Shown piece after piece: positions 41,170 through 54,174 of a stretch of DNA of 64,000 nucleotides. How positions within the stretch are numbered: position 1 is the stretch's first letter; each line of letters begins with the position of its first letter. Position numbers and translations under genes: made by a program. Origin of the DNA: Moellerella wisconsensis ATCC 35017. GTDB lineage: Bacteria > Pseudomonadota > Gammaproteobacteria > Enterobacterales > Enterobacteriaceae. Under the pieces are notes generated by a model, which was given only the letters and a program-made list of their open reading frames with translations, was not told where the DNA came from and made no database searches. Where the stretch lies: contig NZ_LGAA01000014.1 of NCBI RefSeq assembly GCF_001294465.1, positions 62,001 through 126,000 on the forward strand. The letters run 5' to 3'.

Positions 41170-42548
41170 TCCCAGTAAGTTTACGCCAACTGGCCGCAGT
41201 CACCGGTGGTACGCTAATCACTGAAAATACTGCTGCTGCGGATACACTGATTATCCAGCAAGTCAGTACCGATAGCCGTCAAATTGGTGAACAATGTTTA
41301 TTTATTGCCTTAAAAGGTGAACGTTTCGATGCGCATCAATTTATTGATCAGGTCATCGCTGCGGGCGCGAGCGCATTATTGGTCGAGCGCCAATTAGCGG
41401 TTAATTGCCCTCAAATTAAAGTTGAAAATACCCATATAGCGTTAGGGCAGATTGCCGCGTGGGTTAGACAACAGAGCTCTGCGCGTGTTGTCGGGTTAAC
41501 CGGGTCTTCGGGGAAAACTTCAGTTAAAGAGCTAACCGCCGCTATTTTACGTCAACGAGGCAAAACGCTTTATACCGCGGGCAATTTAAATAACGATATC
41601 GGTGTTCCATTGACCTTATTGCGTTTAACCGACGAGCATCAATATGCGGTTATCGAAATGGGCGCTAATCATATCGGTGAAATCGCCTACACCACCCATT
41701 TGGTTAAACCCGAAAGTGCCTTAGTAAACAATTTATTTGCGGCACATTTAGAAGGTTTTGGTTCGCTTGAAGGCGTTGCACAAGCGAAAGGTGAGATTTA
41801 TCAAGGGCTGCCAGATGAAGGCACTGCAATTATCAATCTGGACAGTAATGATCAGACGCAGTGGATAGCACAACTTGATCCGCGGCAAACGGTATGGCGC
41901 TATTCTTTAACCGCACAAGATACTGCGGATTTTTACCCGACAGATATCGTGGTTAATCAATTAACTACAGAGTTTACTCTGCATACGCCGGTAGGTAGCG
42001 TGCAGATTTCATTGCCGTTACCGGGCATGCACAATGTATCTAATGCGTTAGCCGCAAGTACGCTGGCGTTATCCGTGGGCGCGACACTTGATGATATTAA
42101 ACAAGGCTTGGCCCAGGCTCAAGCGGTGCCGGGGCGTTTATATCCAGTCCATCTCGCTGATGGCAAAATCGTGTTTGACGATACTTATAACGCCAATACA
42201 GGCTCGATGATAGCGGCTATTCGTGTTCTCTCACAAATGCCGGGATATCGTATTTTTGTCACTGGTGATATGGGCGAATTAGGTGAATATGCCAAAGAAT
42301 GCCACCAGCAAGTGGGTGAAGCGGCACACGAGTATGGCTTAGACAAAGTTTTCAGTGTGGGGCAGCTCAGCCATGAAATTAGCCAGGCCAGTGGCTGCGG
42401 CGAACATTTTGCATATAAAGCCGATTTATTAGCCCAATTACTTCCGTTGATTCAACAAAATGACGTTGTTTCTATTTTAGTTAAAGGTTCACGCAGTACT
42501 GCGATGGAAGATATCGTAGACGCATTAAAGGAGTGCTACACATGCTAG
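41166..42548 (+). CDS. murF: UDP-MurNAc-tripeptide:D-Ala-D-Ala ligase
   Basis: A 460-residue Mur ligase attaching D-alanyl-D-alanine. The ATP loop TGSSGKTS is at 112-119, and the C-terminal YNANTGSM motif is characteristic of MurF. ATGA overlap with murE couples translation. Its dipeptide substrate is made by DdlB, encoded later in the cluster. Confidence 0.97.
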   Translation: MIPVSLRQLAAVTGGTLITENTAAADTLIIQQVSTDSRQIGEQCLFIALKGERFDAHQFIDQVIAAGASALLVERQLAVNCPQIKVENTHIALGQIAAWVRQQSSARVVGLTGSSGKTSVKELTAAILRQRGKTLYTAGNLNNDIGVPLTLLRLTDEHQYAVIEMGANHIGEIAYTTHLVKPESALVNNLFAAHLEGFGSLEGVAQAKGEIYQGLPDEGTAIINLDSNDQTQWIAQLDPRQTVWRYSLTAQDTADFYPTDIVVNQLTTEFTLHTPVGSVQISLPLPGMHNVSNALAASTLALSVGATLDDIKQGLAQAQAVPGRLYPVHLADGKIVFDDTYNANTGSMIAAIRVLSQMPGYRIFVTGDMGELGEYAKECHQQVGEAAHEYGLDKVFSVGQLSHEISQASGCGEHFAYKADLLAQLLPLIQQNDVVSILVKGSRSTAMEDIVDALKECYTC

Positions 42549-43624
42549 TTTGGCTGGCCGAATTATTAGCCCATAAATTTACCGGGTTTAACGTTTTCTC
42601 TTATCTGACGTTTCGGGCTATCGTCGGTTTGCTGACTGCGTTGGTGATTGCTTTATGGATGGGGCCGCGGCTGATTGCTTTTTTACAGAAAATGCAAATA
42701 GGGCAAGTGGTACGCAGCGAAGGGCCAGAATCTCATTTTAGTAAGCGCGGTACCCCAACCATGGGGGGGATATTAATTCTGTTCTCGATTACGGTCTCCG
42801 TATTACTGTGGGCAAGATTAGAAAACCCTTATATTTGGTGCGTGTTATTTGTCCTGGTGGGCTACGGGATTGTCGGCTTTGTGGATGATTACCGCAAAGT
42901 GGTGCGTAAAGATACCAAAGGCTTAATTGCCCGCTGGAAATACTTTTGGCAGTCTGTTATCGCCTTGGCCGTGGCTTTTACCATGTATGCCGTCGGCAAA
43001 GATACCCCTGCAACCCAATTAGTCGTGCCATTCTTTAAAGATGTGATGCCTCAATTAGGCATGTTGTATATTTTGCTGACTTATTTTGTGATTGTCGGTA
43101 CCAGTAATGCGGTTAACTTAACCGATGGCCTTGATGGCTTAGCTATTATGCCAACGGTGTTTGTCGCTGCCGGTTTTGCGTTAGTCGCTTGGGCGACCGG
43201 TAACGTCAATTTTGCTAATTATTTGCATATCCCTTTTATTCCTCATGCCGGTGAATTAGTGATTTTCTGTACCGCCATGGTTGGGGCAGGGCTCGGTTTT
43301 CTGTGGTTCAATACCTATCCAGCACAAGTCTTTATGGGCGATGTCGGTTCGTTAGCATTAGGCGGCACCTTAGGAACAATTGCAGTGTTACTGCGCCAAG
43401 AGTTTTTATTAGTGATTATGGGCGGGGTATTTGTCGTTGAAACCTTGTCGGTTATTTTACAAGTCGGTTCGTTTAAACTACGGGGTCAGCGTATTTTCCG
43501 CATGGCGCCTATCCATCACCATTATGAGCTGAAAGGCTGGCCAGAACCTCGCGTCATTGTACGTTTTTGGATAATTTCGCTGATGTTAGTTCTGATTGGA
43601 TTAGCAACACTGAAGGTACGTTAA
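42542..43624 (+). CDS. mraY: Phospho-MurNAc-pentapeptide translocase MraY
   Basis: A 360-residue polytopic membrane enzyme (same length as E. coli) that transfers phospho-MurNAc-pentapeptide to undecaprenyl phosphate, forming lipid I. Conserved [17 protein letters not shown] and the HHHYELKGW cytoplasmic loop are present, with about ten membrane segments. The ATG at 42542 (MLVWLAELL) matches the E. coli start and overlaps the murF end by seven bases; a GTG three codons earlier is less likely. Confidence 0.98.
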   Translation: MLVWLAELLAHKFTGFNVFSYLTFRAIVGLLTALVIALWMGPRLIAFLQKMQIGQVVRSEGPESHFSKRGTPTMGGILILFSITVSVLLWARLENPYIWCVLFVLVGYGIVGFVDDYRKVVRKDTKGLIARWKYFWQSVIALAVAFTMYAVGKDTPATQLVVPFFKDVMPQLGMLYILLTYFVIVGTSNAVNLTDGLDGLAIMPTVFVAAGFALVAWATGNVNFANYLHIPFIPHAGELVIFCTAMVGAGLGFLWFNTYPAQVFMGDVGSLALGGTLGTIAVLLRQEFLLVIMGGVFVVETLSVILQVGSFKLRGQRIFRMAPIHHHYELKGWPEPRVIVRFWIISLMLVLIGLATLKVR

Positions 43625-43625
43625 G

Positions 43626-44935
43626 ATGGTTGATTATCAGGGTAAAAAAGTCGTTATTATTGGGTTAGGGATCACGGGTCTCTCCTGCGTTGACTTTTTT
43701 CTATCACGCGGGGTTATCCCAAAAGTGATAGATACCCGAGCAGCACCTCCGGGTATGGAAAAACTCCCGCCCGAGGTGGCTTGCCACAGTGGCAGTTTTC
43801 AACCTCAATGGCTGGCTGACGCTGATTTAATCGTTGCCAGCCCGGGTATTGCTCTTGCGACGCCTGAGCTACAAACTGCGGCTGATAATGGCATTGAAAT
43901 TGTTGGCGATATTGAACTGTTTTGCCGTGAAGCTAAAGCGCCTATTGTGGCGATTACTGGCTCTAACGGTAAAAGCACGGTTACCTCGTTAGTCGGTGAG
44001 ATGGCTAAAACAGCGGGGTTATCGGTGGGGATCGGTGGCAATATTGGGATCCCTGCGCTGTCCTTACTGAAGGCTAATCATCAGCTTTATGTGCTTGAAC
44101 TTTCTAGCTTTCAATTAGAAACCACTGACAGTTTACGGGCGACAGTTGCTACGGTAATTAACCTCAGTGAAGATCATATGGATCGCTATCCGCACGGATT
44201 ACAGCAATACCGTGCCGCTAAATTGCGAATTTATAATCAGGCCAAATACTGTATTGTTAATCAACAAGATGCGCTAACACTACCCGCTACGGGAGCAGAC
44301 CAACGCTGTATTAGCTTCGGTGTAGGGCAGGGCGATTATTTTTTGATCAGCAACAGCGCCAATTAGTGGTTCATGGACAGCCCATTTTAGCGGTTAGCGA
44401 CATGCTATTAAGTGGTCAGCATAATTATACCAATGCGCTAGTGGCGTTAGCACTGGCGGATGCGGTGGGTATTCCTCGTAAGGCCAGTATTGAGGCGTTA
44501 AAACATTACCCGGGTTTAGCACATCGTTTCCAATTAGTGCATTTTAATCATGGCGTACGCTGGATAAATGACTCTAAAGCCACGAATGTTGGCAGTACCG
44601 AAGCCGCTTTGCAGGGGCTTAAAGTCGAAGGGACTTTATTCTTGCTGCTGGGAGGGGATGGTAAATCCGCCGATTTTTCTACGCTAAAAAAATATTTAGC
44701 TGCGGATAATATTAGAATTTATTGTTTTGGTCGTGATAGAGCACAATTAGCCGAATTACGCCCTGAAATAACTCAACAGACTGAAACTATGGAACAATCA
44801 ATGCAATTAATCGCTAAGCAACTACACAGTGGCGATATGGTATTGCTTTCTCCTGCCTGTGCCAGCCTGGATCAGTTTAAAAGTTTTGAACACCGTGGGC
44901 ATGAATTTGCTCGCTTAGCGAAGGAGCTTGGCTGA
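43626..44935 (+). pseudogene. murD: UDP-MurNAc-L-Ala:D-Glu ligase MurD, interrupted by a one-base frameshift
   Basis: MurD adds D-glutamate to UDP-MurNAc-L-alanine and is essential. The 5' frame (43626 to stop at 44364-44366) encodes the N-terminal and ATP domains (GLGITGLS at 13-20, TGSNGKST at 111-118). A second frame, open from about 44340 to 44935, encodes the C-terminal domain ([41 protein letters not shown]). They join in the run of six T at 44339-44344: one extra T would restore a 436-residue protein (E. coli 438). Since the gene is essential, a sequencing error or -1 frameshifting on TTTTTTG is more likely than true loss. Confidence 0.9.
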
Positions 44936-46128
44936 TGACCTTGCCTGGAATGCTGCGTTTAAAGGGGTGGATAACTGGCGAACGCGATGGCTTGATGCTG
45001 GGGACGACACTGTACGATAGAACGCTGGTGTGGCTAGCTTTTGGGTTAGCGACAGTAGGGTTTATCATGGTGACATCCGCCTCAATGCCAGTAGGGCAAC
45101 GACTGACTGACGATCCGTTCTATTTCGCTAAACGCGACGCTCTGTATATTGTATTAGCCTTCATTTTGGCAATAATCGTGCTGCGTATTCCGATGCTGGT
45201 ATGGGAAAAGTATAATTATATTATGCTGATCGGCTCATTAGCCATGCTAGCGGTTGTTTTAGTTGCCGGTAACTCGGTCAATGGTGCTTCGCGGTGGATA
45301 GACATTGGTATCGTTAAGATTCAGCCGGCTGAGCTATCAAAATTATCCCTTTTTTGTTTTGTTTCTAGCTATCTAGTGCGTAAATCAGAAGAAGTAAGAA
45401 CTCGCTTTCTTGGGTTTATTAAGCCGATGGGTATTTTGATAGTCATGGCATTCTTGCTGTTATTACAGCCGGACCTTGGTACCGTGGTGGTATTGGTTGT
45501 TACTACTCTCGCCTTATTGTTCTTAGCGGGCGCACGCTTAGCGCCATTTATTATTGGTATTGCCATTTGTGTCGCTGGGGTGGTTGGTTTGATTTATTTC
45601 GAACCTTACCGTGTACGCCGTGTGACTTCGTTCCTAAATCCATGGGAAGATCCATTTGGCAGTGGCTATCAGTTAACTCAATCATTAATGGCTTTTGGCC
45701 GCGGTGAAGTCTTTGGTCAGGGCTTAGGTAATTCAGTCCAAAAATTGGAATATCTGCCCGAAGCACATACCGACTTTATTTTCTCTGTTTTAGCCGAAGA
45801 ACTCGGATATATCGGCGTAGTTCTGGTATTGCTGATGGTATTTTTAGTTGCGTTCAGAGCTATGATGATTGGTCGTCGTGCATTACAGGCGAATCAAAAA
45901 TTCTCCGGTTATTTGGCCTGTGCTATAGGAATTTGGTTTACCTTTCAGGCGTTGGTTAACGTCGGCGCTGCCGCGGGTATGCTGCCTACCAAAGGATTAA
46001 CCTTACCGCTAATTAGCTACGGTGGCTCGAGTTTATTAATTATGACCATCGCGATTGCGATTTTATTACGTATTGATTTTGAAACACGTCTGGAACGAGC
46101 TCAGGCGTTTGTAAGGAGCGCTAAATGA
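44935..46128 (+). CDS. ftsW: Septal peptidoglycan glycosyltransferase FtsW
   Basis: A 397-residue SEDS-family polymerase with about ten membrane segments, working with FtsI at the septum. Family segments [34 protein letters not shown] and [10 protein letters not shown] are present. It is about 17 residues shorter than E. coli FtsW at the cytoplasmic N-terminus. The ATG overlaps the murD stop by one base (TGATG), and the end overlaps murG by four. Confidence 0.97.
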   Translation: MTLPGMLRLKGWITGERDGLMLGTTLYDRTLVWLAFGLATVGFIMVTSASMPVGQRLTDDPFYFAKRDALYIVLAFILAIIVLRIPMLVWEKYNYIMLIGSLAMLAVVLVAGNSVNGASRWIDIGIVKIQPAELSKLSLFCFVSSYLVRKSEEVRTRFLGFIKPMGILIVMAFLLLLQPDLGTVVVLVVTTLALLFLAGARLAPFIIGIAICVAGVVGLIYFEPYRVRRVTSFLNPWEDPFGSGYQLTQSLMAFGRGEVFGQGLGNSVQKLEYLPEAHTDFIFSVLAEELGYIGVVLVLLMVFLVAFRAMMIGRRALQANQKFSGYLACAIGIWFTFQALVNVGAAAGMLPTKGLTLPLISYGGSSLLIMTIAIAILLRIDFETRLERAQAFVRSAK

Positions 46129-47210
46129 GTCAGCCAAAACGACTTTTAGTGATGGCAGGGGGAACCGGAGGACATGTGTTCCCGGGGCTTGCGGTCGCAC
46201 ATTATTTAAAAGCACAGGGATGGGAAATACTGTGGCTAGGAACGGCTGATCGTATGGAAGCCGATTTAGTACCGAAACATGGTATCGATATTGAATTTAT
46301 CAAAATTTCTGGTTTGCGCGGCAAAGGAATTAAGGCGCTTTTAGCTTCACCATTACGGATTTGGAATGCGATTCGCCAAGCTAAAGTGATTATTAAACGC
46401 TATCAACCTGATGTTGTTTTGGGGATGGGCGGTTATGTCTCAGGCCCGGGAGGAATTGCCGCGTGGTCGTGCGGTGTTCCTGTGGTTCTGCATGAACAAA
46501 ACGGCATCGCTGGTCTGACGAATAAATGGTTAGCTAAAATAGCTAAGCGTGTGTTACAGGCCTTTCCGGGGGCATTTCCAAACGCGCCAGTCGTCGGAAA
46601 TCCAGTGCGTAATGATGTCCTTGCATTGCCACTACCGCAACAACGACTGGCTGAACGTCAAGGTGCGATCCGTGTATTAGTGATTGGCGGCAGTCAAGGC
46701 GCGCGTATTTTGAATCAAACCATGCCTGAAGTTATATCAATCGTTGATCAAAAATACGCCAAACAGTTAAATATATGGCATCAAGCGGGAAAAGGCGCAC
46801 AGCAATCTACAGAAGCGTTGTATAATGAGGCGAGTAAAAATTCAGTCGATTCTGAGTTTAAAGTCACTGAATTTATTGATGATATGGCGCAAGCTTATGC
46901 ATGGGCAGATATTATTGTTTGTCGCTCCGGTGCATTGACCGTGAGTGAAGTCGCTGCAGCCGGATTGCCGGCTATTTTTGTTCCATTCCAGCATAAAGAC
47001 CGGCAGCAATATTGGAATGCGTTGCCATTAGAGCAGGCCGGTGCCGCCAAAATATTAGAGCAGCCCCAATTTACGGCTGACGCGGTTGCCCAGTTGCTCG
47101 GTGACTGGGACAGAGCACAATTGCTCGCCATGGCAGAAAAAGCGCGAGCCACCGCTATCACGGATGCAACAGAGCGTGTCGCTGCTGTTTTGATTGATGT
47201 GGCTAAATAG
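46125..47210 (+). CDS. murG: Lipid II synthase MurG
   Basis: A 361-residue GT-B glycosyltransferase adding GlcNAc to lipid I on the inner face of the membrane. N-terminal [14 protein letters not shown] (12-25), the glycine-rich [11 protein letters not shown] and the UDP-binding [13 protein letters not shown] are all typical. ATGA overlap with ftsW. murC follows after 40 bases. Confidence 0.97.
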   Translation: MSQPKRLLVMAGGTGGHVFPGLAVAHYLKAQGWEILWLGTADRMEADLVPKHGIDIEFIKISGLRGKGIKALLASPLRIWNAIRQAKVIIKRYQPDVVLGMGGYVSGPGGIAAWSCGVPVVLHEQNGIAGLTNKWLAKIAKRVLQAFPGAFPNAPVVGNPVRNDVLALPLPQQRLAERQGAIRVLVIGGSQGARILNQTMPEVISIVDQKYAKQLNIWHQAGKGAQQSTEALYNEASKNSVDSEFKVTEFIDDMAQAYAWADIIVCRSGALTVSEVAAAGLPAIFVPFQHKDRQQYWNALPLEQAGAAKILEQPQFTADAVAQLLGDWDRAQLLAMAEKARATAITDATERVAAVLIDVAK

Positions 47211-47250
47211 GTTTTCACCGCTGTGAAATGAGTTGTAACCCTAAGATATA

Positions 47251-48726
47251 GTGAAAAATAACGTGAATACACAACAATTGGCGAAATTACGAGCATCAGT
47301 GCCTGAAATGCGTAGAGTCAGGCATATTCACTTTGTCGGCATTGGTGGTGCTGGCATGGGGGGGATCGCCGAGGTGTTGGCTAACGAAGGCTATGAAATC
47401 AGCGGGTCTGATTTAGCGCCCAATGCAGTGACACAACAATTAAGTGCACTCGGTGCGACTATTTATTTTAATCATCGTCCTGAAAACGTTGAAAATGCTA
47501 GTGTAGTGGTAGTTTCTACCGCTATCTCGGCTGAGAATCCAGAAATTATCGCCGCCAATGAATTACGTATCCCGGTGATCCGCCGTGCAGAAATGTTGGC
47601 TGAATTAATGCGCTATCGCCACGGAATTGCGGTGGCAGGAACGCACGGAAAAACCACGACTACCGCGATGATTTCCAGTATTTATGCCCAAGCAGGGCTA
47701 GATCCGACGTTCGTGAATGGTGGATTAGTTAAAGCTGCGGGCACTCATGCCCGTTTAGGAACCAGCCGTTATTTAATTGCTGAAGCCGATGAAAGTGATG
47801 CTTCGTTTCTACATTTGCAGCCTATGGTAGCAGTAGTAACTAATATCGAAGCAGATCATATGGATACCTATCAAGGTAACTTTGAAAATCTAAAAGATAC
47901 TTTTATTAATTTTCTGCATAATCTGCCGTTTTATGGGCGCGCAGTGTTATGTATTGATGATCCTGTGGTTCGCTCTATTTTACCAAAAGTCGGACGCTAT
48001 ATTACTACTTATGGTTTTAGCGAAGATGCCGATGTGCGCATTACCCAGTATGAGCAGAAAGGTAATCAAGGATTTTTTACTATCGCGCGTGAAAATCTGC
48101 CTGAGCTAACTGTAGTGCTGAATGCACCGGGACGACATAACGCGTTGAATGCGACAGCCGCGGTTGCGGTTGCTACAGAAGAAGGCATCGATGATCAGGA
48201 TATTCTGACGGCACTGGTTGAGTTTCAAGGAACTGGGCGTCGCTTTGATTTTCTCGGCAATTTCCCACTGCGCCATGTGAATGGCTCAGAGGGTGAAGTG
48301 ATGCTGGTGGATGACTATGGGCATCATCCAACCGAAGTTGATGCGACAGTGAAAGCAGCACGTGAAGGCTGGCCAGATAAACGAATTGTGATGCTTTTTC
48401 AACCACATCGTTATAGCCGTACGCGCGACTTGTATGATGACTTCGCTAATGTATTAGGCCAAGTCGATGTCCTGTTGATGTTGGAAGTTTATCCGGCAGG
48501 AGAAAAACCGATTGCAGGCGCGGACAGTCGCGCATTATGTCGGACAATACGTAATCGCGGACAAATCGATCCTATTTTAGTGTCTGAACCTGATCAAGTG
48601 GCCGATATTTTATCTAAGGTTATTCAGAATAATGATTTAATTCTAGTACAAGGTGCTGGAAATATAGGTAAAATAGCGCGTAACTTAGCTGAATCAAAAT
48701 TACAGCCTACATTGAGTGAGGAATAA
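47251..48726 (+). CDS. murC: UDP-MurNAc:L-alanine ligase MurC
   Basis: A 491-residue Mur ligase, first amino-acid-adding step. UDP-binding GIGGAGMGG (30-38), ATP loop GTHGKTTTT and DYGHHPTEV are present. Two GTG starts are possible: 47251 with a weak TAAG upstream, and 47263, which gives [10 protein letters not shown] exactly as in E. coli (487 residues here). The second is equally plausible. ddlB begins two bases after the stop. Confidence 0.96.
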   Translation: MKNNVNTQQLAKLRASVPEMRRVRHIHFVGIGGAGMGGIAEVLANEGYEISGSDLAPNAVTQQLSALGATIYFNHRPENVENASVVVVSTAISAENPEIIAANELRIPVIRRAEMLAELMRYRHGIAVAGTHGKTTTTAMISSIYAQAGLDPTFVNGGLVKAAGTHARLGTSRYLIAEADESDASFLHLQPMVAVVTNIEADHMDTYQGNFENLKDTFINFLHNLPFYGRAVLCIDDPVVRSILPKVGRYITTYGFSEDADVRITQYEQKGNQGFFTIARENLPELTVVLNAPGRHNALNATAAVAVATEEGIDDQDILTALVEFQGTGRRFDFLGNFPLRHVNGSEGEVMLVDDYGHHPTEVDATVKAAREGWPDKRIVMLFQPHRYSRTRDLYDDFANVLGQVDVLLMLEVYPAGEKPIAGADSRALCRTIRNRGQIDPILVSEPDQVADILSKVIQNNDLILVQGAGNIGKIARNLAESKLQPTLSEE

Positions 48727-48728
48727 TC

Positions 48729-49649
48729 ATGGCAGAGAAAGTCGCTGTATTGTTAGGGGGGACTTCAGCAGAGCGTGAAGTGTCACTGCAATCAGGAAAA
48801 GCAGTAGTTGAAGGATTGCTTGACGCTGGAGTTGATGCTCATCCTGTTGATATAAAAGATTTTCCTGCAACTCAATTAAAAGATGCTGGGTTTGATAAAG
48901 TCTTTATTGCCTTACATGGCCGTGGGGGTGAAGACGGCACTTTGCAAGGTGTATTGGAATTTTTAGATTTGCCTTATACCGGTAGCGGTGTGATGGCGTC
49001 AGCATTATCGATGGATAAGCTGAGAACTAAACAACTTTGGGCGGGCGCAGGATTACCTGTTTCGCCTTATGTTGCATTGAATAAACAGCAGATGCAGCAA
49101 TTAGATGATCAACAACTTAACGATTATGTTCATCATCTAGGGCTGCCATTGATCGTTAAGCCGAGCCTTGAAGGTTCAAGCGTAGGGATGAGTAAAGTCG
49201 ATTCCTTAGCTGATTTAAGCGCTGCGTTAGAATTAGGCTTTAAACATGATACTGTCGTGCTAATTGAAAAATGGCTAAGTGGCCCTGAATATACAGTGGC
49301 ATTTCTCGGTGAAGAGACATTACCATCAATTCGTATTCAGCCACCGGGTGTGTTTTACGATTACGAAGCTAAATATTTGTCTAATGAAACGCAATATTTT
49401 TGCCCAAGCGGTTTGAGTGCAGAGCAAGAAGCGGCTTTAGCCGAGTTATCCATGCAAGCGTATAAAAGTGTGGGTTGCTCCGGTTGGGGACGTGTGGATG
49501 TGATGCAAGATAGCGATGGTGAGTTCTATTTATTAGAGATTAATACCTCACCGGGTATGACTAGCCATAGCCTAGTACCAATGGCGGCTAGACAAGCAGG
49601 CCTCAGCTTCTCTGCGTTAGTTTCTCGTATTTTATCTTTGGCTGATTGA
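48729..49649 (+). CDS. ddlB: D-alanine:D-alanine ligase B
   Basis: A 306-residue ATP-grasp ligase (E. coli DdlB 306) making the dipeptide used by Mur[17 protein letters not shown] with E15 near the N-terminus, the omega-loop SNETQYFCP and the metal-binding EINTSPGMT are conserved. AGTGAGG lies upstream of the ATG. It sits between murC and ftsQ as in E. coli. Confidence 0.97.
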   Translation: MAEKVAVLLGGTSAEREVSLQSGKAVVEGLLDAGVDAHPVDIKDFPATQLKDAGFDKVFIALHGRGGEDGTLQGVLEFLDLPYTGSGVMASALSMDKLRTKQLWAGAGLPVSPYVALNKQQMQQLDDQQLNDYVHHLGLPLIVKPSLEGSSVGMSKVDSLADLSAALELGFKHDTVVLIEKWLSGPEYTVAFLGEETLPSIRIQPPGVFYDYEAKYLSNETQYFCPSGLSAEQEAALAELSMQAYKSVGCSGWGRVDVMQDSDGEFYLLEINTSPGMTSHSLVPMAARQAGLSFSALVSRILSLAD

Positions 49650-49650
49650 T

Positions 49651-50463
49651 ATGTCGCAGGCAGCGTTAAATGTGCGTCACCGCCGAAAACAGGATGAGGG
49701 GCCTGATAATGATAATTCAGGCCAAAGCAATGGGGCTTATCTTGCTGGGTTAATTTTCTTTCTGATGGTGTTAGGGACGATTATCTGGAGTGGCTGGATG
49801 GTTATGAACTGGATGAAAGATGCCGACAGATTACCAATGTCAAAATTGGTGTTAACTGGTGAGCGTCACTACACCTCCAACGATGATGTTAGAAAAGCCA
49901 TTTTATCGCTTGGGCAGTTGGGCACATTTATGACTGTTGATGTCAACGCTATTCAGAATCAAATCCGTTTGATGCCGTGGATTAGGCAAGTTACGGTGCG
50001 TAAACAGTGGCCTGACGAATTGAAGATCCATCTGATAGAATATGTACCTTACGCCCGTTGGAATGACCAAAATATGGTCGATGACCAAGGGCGAGTGTTT
50101 AGTTTGCCGGCGGATCTGAACGCTAAAGGACACTATCCGATGCTGTATGGCCCACAAGGCAGCCAGACGGAAGTATTAAACGAATATGCCCGAATTAAGG
50201 CAATTCTGGCCAAGAATAATCTGCAATTAAAATCAATATCTATGACCGCTAGAAATGCTTGGCAGTTGATATTAGATAATGATGTTCGGATTGAGCTTGG
50301 CAAGCAGGATATTTTAGGGCGGTTAAATCGCTTTCTTGAGCTTTATCCGCTTTTGTTGCAAACCACAGATAAACGAGTTGATTATGTTGATCTTCGTTAT
50401 ACCAGTGGGGCAGCAGTGGGGTGGGCACCGCTTTTAGTTGATGCGCCACTAGAGTTACAATAA
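49651..50463 (+). CDS. ftsQ: Cell division protein FtsQ
   Basis: A 270-residue bitopic divisome protein. Short cytoplasmic tail, one membrane segment at about 30-50, a periplasmic POTRA domain from about 55 ([12 protein letters not shown]) and a beta domain. It recruits FtsL/FtsB. It begins one base after the ddlB stop codon and is followed by ftsA. Confidence 0.95.
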   Translation: MSQAALNVRHRRKQDEGPDNDNSGQSNGAYLAGLIFFLMVLGTIIWSGWMVMNWMKDADRLPMSKLVLTGERHYTSNDDVRKAILSLGQLGTFMTVDVNAIQNQIRLMPWIRQVTVRKQWPDELKIHLIEYVPYARWNDQNMVDDQGRVFSLPADLNAKGHYPMLYGPQGSQTEVLNEYARIKAILAKNNLQLKSISMTARNAWQLILDNDVRIELGKQDILGRLNRFLELYPLLLQTTDKRVDYVDLRYTSGAAVGWAPLLVDAPLELQ

Positions 50464-50501
50464 TAAATATTGCTAACAGCTCAGAAACAGGCAGAACCAT
50501 A

Positions 50502-51758
50502 ATGATTAAAGCGACGGACAGAAAACTAGTTGTTGGCCTTGAAATAGGAACTTCCAAGGTCTCTGCCCTGGTAGGTGAAATTCTGCCCGATGGTATGGTG
50601 AATATTATTGGGGTGGGAAGTTGTCCATCTCGGGGTATGGATAAAGGTGGCGTTAACGATCTTGAATCGGTGGTTAAATGTGTTCAGCGAGCGATTGATC
50701 AAGCTGAACTAATGGCGGATTGCCAAATATCCTCGGTCTATTTAGCGTTATCAGGCAAACATATTAGTTGCCAAAATGAAATTGGAATGGTGCCGATTTC
50801 AGAAGAAGAGGTGATGCAGGAAGATGTTGATAGCGTAGTTCATACGGCGAAATCAGTGCGAGTTCGTGATGAGCATCGTATTCTTCACGTTATTCCTCAG
50901 GAATTTGCTATCGATTATCAGGAAGGGATCAAAAATCCAGTAGGATTGTCTGGTGTTCGTATGCAGGCTAAAGTCCATTTGATCACTTGTCATAACGATA
51001 TGGCAAAAAATATCGTTAAAGCGGTTGAGCGTTGTGGCTTAAAAGTTGATCAACTGATTTTTGCAGGCTTGGCTGCGAGCTATGCAGTCTTAACCGAAGA
51101 TGAACGGGAATTAGGCGTGTGTGTGGTTGATATCGGTGGTGGTACCATGGATATGGCGGTTTATACCGGTGGAGCACTGCGCCATACGAAAGTTATTCCT
51201 TATGCGGGTAACGTTGTAACCAGCGATATTGCTTATGCATTTGGTACACCGCCTACTGACGCTGAGGCGATTAAAATTCGTCATGGTTGTGCGCTGGGAT
51301 CTATCGTCGGTAAAGATGAAAATGTTGAAGTGCCTAGCGTGGGTGGACGACCACCAAGAAGTTTGCAGCGGCAGACATTGGCTGAAGTGATTGAACCCCG
51401 TTATACCGAATTACTGAATTTAGTGAATGAAGAAATTCTTAAATTACAGGAACAGTTACGTCAACAAGGTGTCAAACATCATTTAGCCGCTGGGATCGTA
51501 TTAACCGGCGGTGCAGCACAAATAGATGGCTTAGCTGAATGCGCTCAACGTGTGTTTCATACACAAGTGCGTATTGGCACGCCATTAAATATAACGGGTT
51601 TAACGGATTATGCTCAGGAGCCTTACTATTCTACCGCAGTAGGGCTACTGCATTACGGTAAAGAAAGCCATTTAGGTGACGATACCGAAACGGAAAAACG
51701 TGCTTCAGTTGGCAGTTGGTTTACAAAAATTACCAGTTGGTTGAGAAAAGAATTTTAA
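50502..51758 (+). CDS. ftsA: Cell division protein FtsA
   Basis: A 418-residue actin-like ATPase (E. coli 420) that tethers FtsZ to the membrane. Actin phosphate motifs VGLEIGTSKV (12-21) and VVDIGGGTMDMAVY, plus the FtsA-specific 1C domain. The C-terminus SWFTKITSWLRKEF is the amphipathic membrane-targeting helix. ftsZ follows after 57 bases. Confidence 0.97.
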   Translation: MIKATDRKLVVGLEIGTSKVSALVGEILPDGMVNIIGVGSCPSRGMDKGGVNDLESVVKCVQRAIDQAELMADCQISSVYLALSGKHISCQNEIGMVPISEEEVMQEDVDSVVHTAKSVRVRDEHRILHVIPQEFAIDYQEGIKNPVGLSGVRMQAKVHLITCHNDMAKNIVKAVERCGLKVDQLIFAGLAASYAVLTEDERELGVCVVDIGGGTMDMAVYTGGALRHTKVIPYAGNVVTSDIAYAFGTPPTDAEAIKIRHGCALGSIVGKDENVEVPSVGGRPPRSLQRQTLAEVIEPRYTELLNLVNEEILKLQEQLRQQGVKHHLAAGIVLTGGAAQIDGLAECAQRVFHTQVRIGTPLNITGLTDYAQEPYYSTAVGLLHYGKESHLGDDTETEKRASVGSWFTKITSWLRKEF

Positions 51759-51815
51759 TTTTTATTCAGAAGCATATTATTTAGCTTCGAAGTAAGCACA
51801 AAACGGAGAGACATT

Positions 51816-52973
51816 ATGTTTGAACCAATGGAGCTAACCAATGATGCGGTGATTAAAGTCATCGGCGTTGGTGGCGGCGGCGGCAACGCTGTCGAACACA
51901 TGGTACGTGAACGTATCGAAGGTGTTGAGTTCTTCGCTATTAATACAGACGCCCAAGCATTACGCAAAACGGCTGTTGGCCAGACCATTCAAATTGGTAA
52001 TGAAATTACTAAAGGTCTAGGTGCAGGAGCTAACCCAGAAGTCGGTCGTAACGCGGCGGAAGAAGATAGAGAAGCCCTGCGCAATGCATTAGATGGCGCA
52101 GACATGGTCTTCATCGCTGCAGGTATGGGCGGTGGTACGGGAACAGGAGCAGCCCCAGTGGTTGCCGAAGTTGCTAAAGAATTAGGTATTCTGACTGTAG
52201 CTGTCGTGACTAAACCTTTTAATTTTGAAGGCAAGAAGCGCATGGCATTCGCAGAGTCAGGTATTACTGAGCTGTCAAAACATGTCGACTCATTGATAAC
52301 CATCCCTAATGATAAATTATTAAAAGTATTGGGTCGTGGGATCTCTTTGTTAGATGCGTTTGGCGCGGCGAACGACGTACTGAAAGGTGCGGTACAAGGG
52401 ATTGCAGAACTGATTACTCGCCCTGGTTTAATGAACGTTGACTTTGCAGACGTGCGTACAGTGATGTCAGAAATGGGCTATGCAATGATGGGCTCTGGCG
52501 TTGCTCAAGGCGAAGATCGTGCAGAAGAAGCCGCAGAAATGGCTATTTCAAGCCCACTGCTGGAAGATATCGATTTATCTGGTGCACGCGGTGTGCTGGT
52601 TAATATCACGGCTGGTTTCGATTTACGTTTAGATGAGTTCGAAACTGTGGGGAATACCATTCGTGCATTTGCGTCTGATAATGCGACCGTCGTTATCGGT
52701 ACTTCATTAGATCCTGACATGAATGATGAGTTACGCGTTACTGTAGTTGCAACAGGGATTGGTATGGACAAACGTCCAGAAATCACCTTGGTCACTAATA
52801 AAGCAACACAACAAGCATCGATGGAACAGCGCTATCAGAAAATTCAAAATAGCATGTCTTCATTGAACGAAGAAAAACCTGCTGCACAAGTAGTGAATGA
52901 CCAAAATACGCAAACAAATAAGGAACCAGATTATCTGGATATTCCTGCTTTCTTGCGTAAGCAGGCTGATTAA
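51816..52973 (+). CDS. ftsZ: Cell division GTPase FtsZ
   Basis: A 385-residue tubulin-like GTPase forming the Z ring. The GTP loops [12 protein letters not shown] (18-29) and [10 protein letters not shown] (tubulin signature, about 106-115) are intact. The variable linker is followed by the C-terminal peptide [14 protein letters not shown], which binds FtsA, ZipA and ZapD. AACGGAGAG precedes the ATG. Confidence 0.98.
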   Translation: MFEPMELTNDAVIKVIGVGGGGGNAVEHMVRERIEGVEFFAINTDAQALRKTAVGQTIQIGNEITKGLGAGANPEVGRNAAEEDREALRNALDGADMVFIAAGMGGGTGTGAAPVVAEVAKELGILTVAVVTKPFNFEGKKRMAFAESGITELSKHVDSLITIPNDKLLKVLGRGISLLDAFGAANDVLKGAVQGIAELITRPGLMNVDFADVRTVMSEMGYAMMGSGVAQGEDRAEEAAEMAISSPLLEDIDLSGARGVLVNITAGFDLRLDEFETVGNTIRAFASDNATVVIGTSLDPDMNDELRVTVVATGIGMDKRPEITLVTNKATQQASMEQRYQKIQNSMSSLNEEKPAAQVVNDQNTQTNKEPDYLDIPAFLRKQAD

Positions 52974-52987
52974 TAATTATAAATTAA

Positions 52988-53043
52988 TTGGACTCTCCGC
53001 TTTTTGTGCTAAACTGTTTTGCTAATTATCATGTACGATAATT
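52988..53043 (+). promoter_or_regulatory. lpxC promoter with downstream hairpin
   Basis: TTGGAC (52988-52993) and TAAACT (53010-53015) at 16-base spacing make a likely promoter. A perfect AATTATC-ATGTAC-GATAATT hairpin follows at 53024-53043, 33 bases before lpxC. The hairpin would lie in the lpxC 5' untranslated region. Confidence 0.6.
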
Positions 53044-53057
53044 GGCAAGACGGCTAA

Positions 53058-53993
<936 letters not shown>

Positions 53994-54174
53994 TTAATTG
54001 TTGCTAGACAACATAGATAACTAGATCTAAACAATATTGCTAGATACTGATAGTTATTAAATCTTTATGGCATAAAAATATCTGTCATAAAGTGAAATGA
54101 ATAAATCACGCTGGTAATAAATAGTATTGCTACAAATATAAAATAACGTTACTTGCATCAATGAATAACCCGCA

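Noticed and set aside
47251-47263. Decision between two GTG starts of murC
   Set aside because: Not resolved: the upstream one was kept for the coordinates, though the second matches E. coli exactly.
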